Origin: Lepidurus packardi
Taxonomy: Eukaryota; Arthropoda; Branchiopoda; Notostraca; Triopsidae
DNA length: 64,000 nucleotides
NCBI GenBank assembly: GCA_023053545.1
Contig: JAKZAN010000047.1
Coordinates: forward strand, 310,001-374,000
Reading direction: 5' to 3'
Both the position numbers and the translations under genes were made by a program. Below are positions 62,741-64,000 of this stretch, piece by piece. The notes under the pieces are model-generated. The model ran no database searches, had not been told where the DNA came from, and worked only from the letters and a program-made list of their open reading frames with translations. Position 1 is the first letter of the stretch. Each line of letters starts with the position of its first letter.

Positions 62741-63195
62741 AGGAATAACTTCAATTCGTAAGGAAATAATTCAGTCCGTAATGGATTAATTAAGTCCGTA
62801 ATGAATTAATTCAGTCCGTAAGGAATTAATAAAATCCGTACGGAATTAATTCAGACCGTAAGGAATTAATTAAGTACGTAAGGAATTAATTAAGTCCGAA
62901 AGGAATTAATTAAGTCCGTAAGGAATTAATTCAGTCCGTAAGGATTTAATTCAGTCCGTAAGGTACTAATTCAGTCCGTAAGGAATTAATTCAGTCCGTA
63001 AGGAATTAATTCAGTCCGTAAGGAATTAATTCAGTCCGTAAGGAATTAATTAAGGTATTAATTCAGTCCGTAAGGAATTAATTCAGTCCGTAAGGAATTA
63101 TTTCAGTCCGTAATTAATTAATTCATTCCTTACGGAATTAAATAAGTCCATAACGAATTAATTCAGTCTGTAAGGATTTAATTAAGTCCGTAATG
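62741..63195 (+). repeat. Satellite B after element 2
   Basis: Forward 20 bp units in the phase expected from the 622 bp unit broken by element 2. Ends at AAGTCCGTAATG, where an A run intrudes. Confidence 0.9.
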
Positions 63196-63254
63196 AAAAA
63201 AAAAAAAAAATGAAATGATGAAAATGAAATAATGAAAAAAAAAAAAAAAAAAAA
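63196..63254 (+). other. Orphan poly(A) relic inside satellite B
   Basis: A15 (63196-63210), 24 bp of TGAAATGATG-like sequence, then A20 (63235-63254). What follows (TTCAGTCCGTAAGGAATAAC from 63255) is the same satellite position that follows the tail of element 2 at 62730, 525 bp away. About 80-90 bp of the normal unit are missing on its left. Best read as a duplicated element 2 3' junction that lost the element body; an independent tail-only insertion is possible. Confidence 0.65.
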
Positions 63255-64000
63255 TTCAGTCCGTAAGGAATAACTTCAATTCGTAAGGAAATAATTCAGT
63301 CCGTAATGGATTAATTAAGTCCGTAATGAATTAATTCAGTCCGTAAGGAATTAATAAAATCCGTAAGGAATTAATTAAGTCCGAAAGGAATTAATTAAGT
63401 CCGTAAGGAATTAATTCAGTCCGTAAGGATTTAATTCAGTCCGTAAGGTATTAATTCAGTCCGTAAGGAATTAATTCAGTCCGTAAGGAATTAATTCAGT
63501 CCGTAAGGAATTAATTCAGTCCGTAAGGAATTAATTCAGTCCGTAAGGAATAAGTTCATTACGTAAGGAATTAATTCAGTCCGTAATCGATTAATTAAGT
63601 CCGAAATGAATTAATTCAGTCCGTATGAAATTAATTCAGTCCGTAAGGAATTAATTAAGGTATTAATTCAGTCCGTAAGGAATTAATTCAGTCCGTAAGG
63701 AATTATTATCAGTCCGTAATTAATTAATTCATTCCTTACGGAATCAATTAAGTCCATAAGGAATTAATTCAGTCTGTAAGGATTTAATTAAGTCCGTAAT
63801 GAATTAATGCAGTCCGTAAGTAATTAATTCAGTCCGTAAGGAATAACTTCAATTCGTAAAGAAATAATTCAGTCCGTAATGGATTAATTAAGTCCGTAAT
63901 GAATTAATTCAGTCCGTAAGGAATTAATAAAATCCGTACGGAATTAATTCAGACCGTAAGGAATTAATTAAGTACGTAAGGAATTAATTAAGTCCGAAAG
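63255..64000 (+). repeat. Satellite B, final block
   Basis: Forward 20 bp units of the 622 bp type with small deletions (for example about 40 bp lost near 63.36 kb compared with 62.84 kb). GGTATT markers at 63054 and 63659 are 605 bp apart. The array continues past the window. Confidence 0.9.

Overview
The window is repetitive, non-genic DNA from an animal nuclear genome, most likely an arthropod. It holds two unrelated tandem satellites interrupted by three non-LTR retrotransposons of the Jockey type. I found no host protein gene, tRNA, rRNA, CRISPR array or LTR element. The arthropod call rests on the Gag-like ORF1 with three zinc knuckles, the endonuclease/RT ORF2 without RNase H, and an insect-style downstream promoter motif. 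It is an inference, and the order and species cannot be read from the sequence.

Layout. Satellite A (about 10 bp basic unit TTTAAACCAG) fills 1-25254 apart from two insertions. Element 1 (3075-7681, + strand) is 5'-truncated and carries a broken Gag and an ORF2 with one nonsense codon. Element 3 (21749-22134, - strand) is only the last 90 codons of ORF2 plus the 3' UTR. At about 25255 satellite A gives way directly to satellite B (20 bp unit TTAATTCAGTCCGTAAGGAA), which runs to 57846 and again from 62728 to the end. Satellite B changes strand four times, at about 25.26 kb (start), 26.1, 53.3 and 54.5 kb. Element 2 (57847-62727, + strand) looks complete: a 5' UTR with a DPE-like promoter motif, an intact 463-residue ORF1, an intact 1053-residue ORF2, a 3' UTR and a poly(A) tail.

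How the parts relate. All three elements have 13 bp target-site duplications made of the local satellite, and all entered at TT/AA. The three 3' UTRs end in a short GC hairpin just before the A tail, although the proteins are well diverged. In element 2, ORF1 (RNA-binding Gag) and ORF2 (nicking endonuclease plus reverse transcriptase) would together carry out target-primed reverse transcription.

Both satellites have nested higher-order repeats: about 1.25-1.28, 1.97 and 3.14 kb in A; 0.62, 1.01, 2.02, 2.43 and 7.93 kb in B. This implies repeated recent amplification. Jockey-type islands inside satellite resemble the retroelement islands of Drosophila centromeres, so a centromeric or pericentromeric origin is a reasonable but unproven hypothesis.
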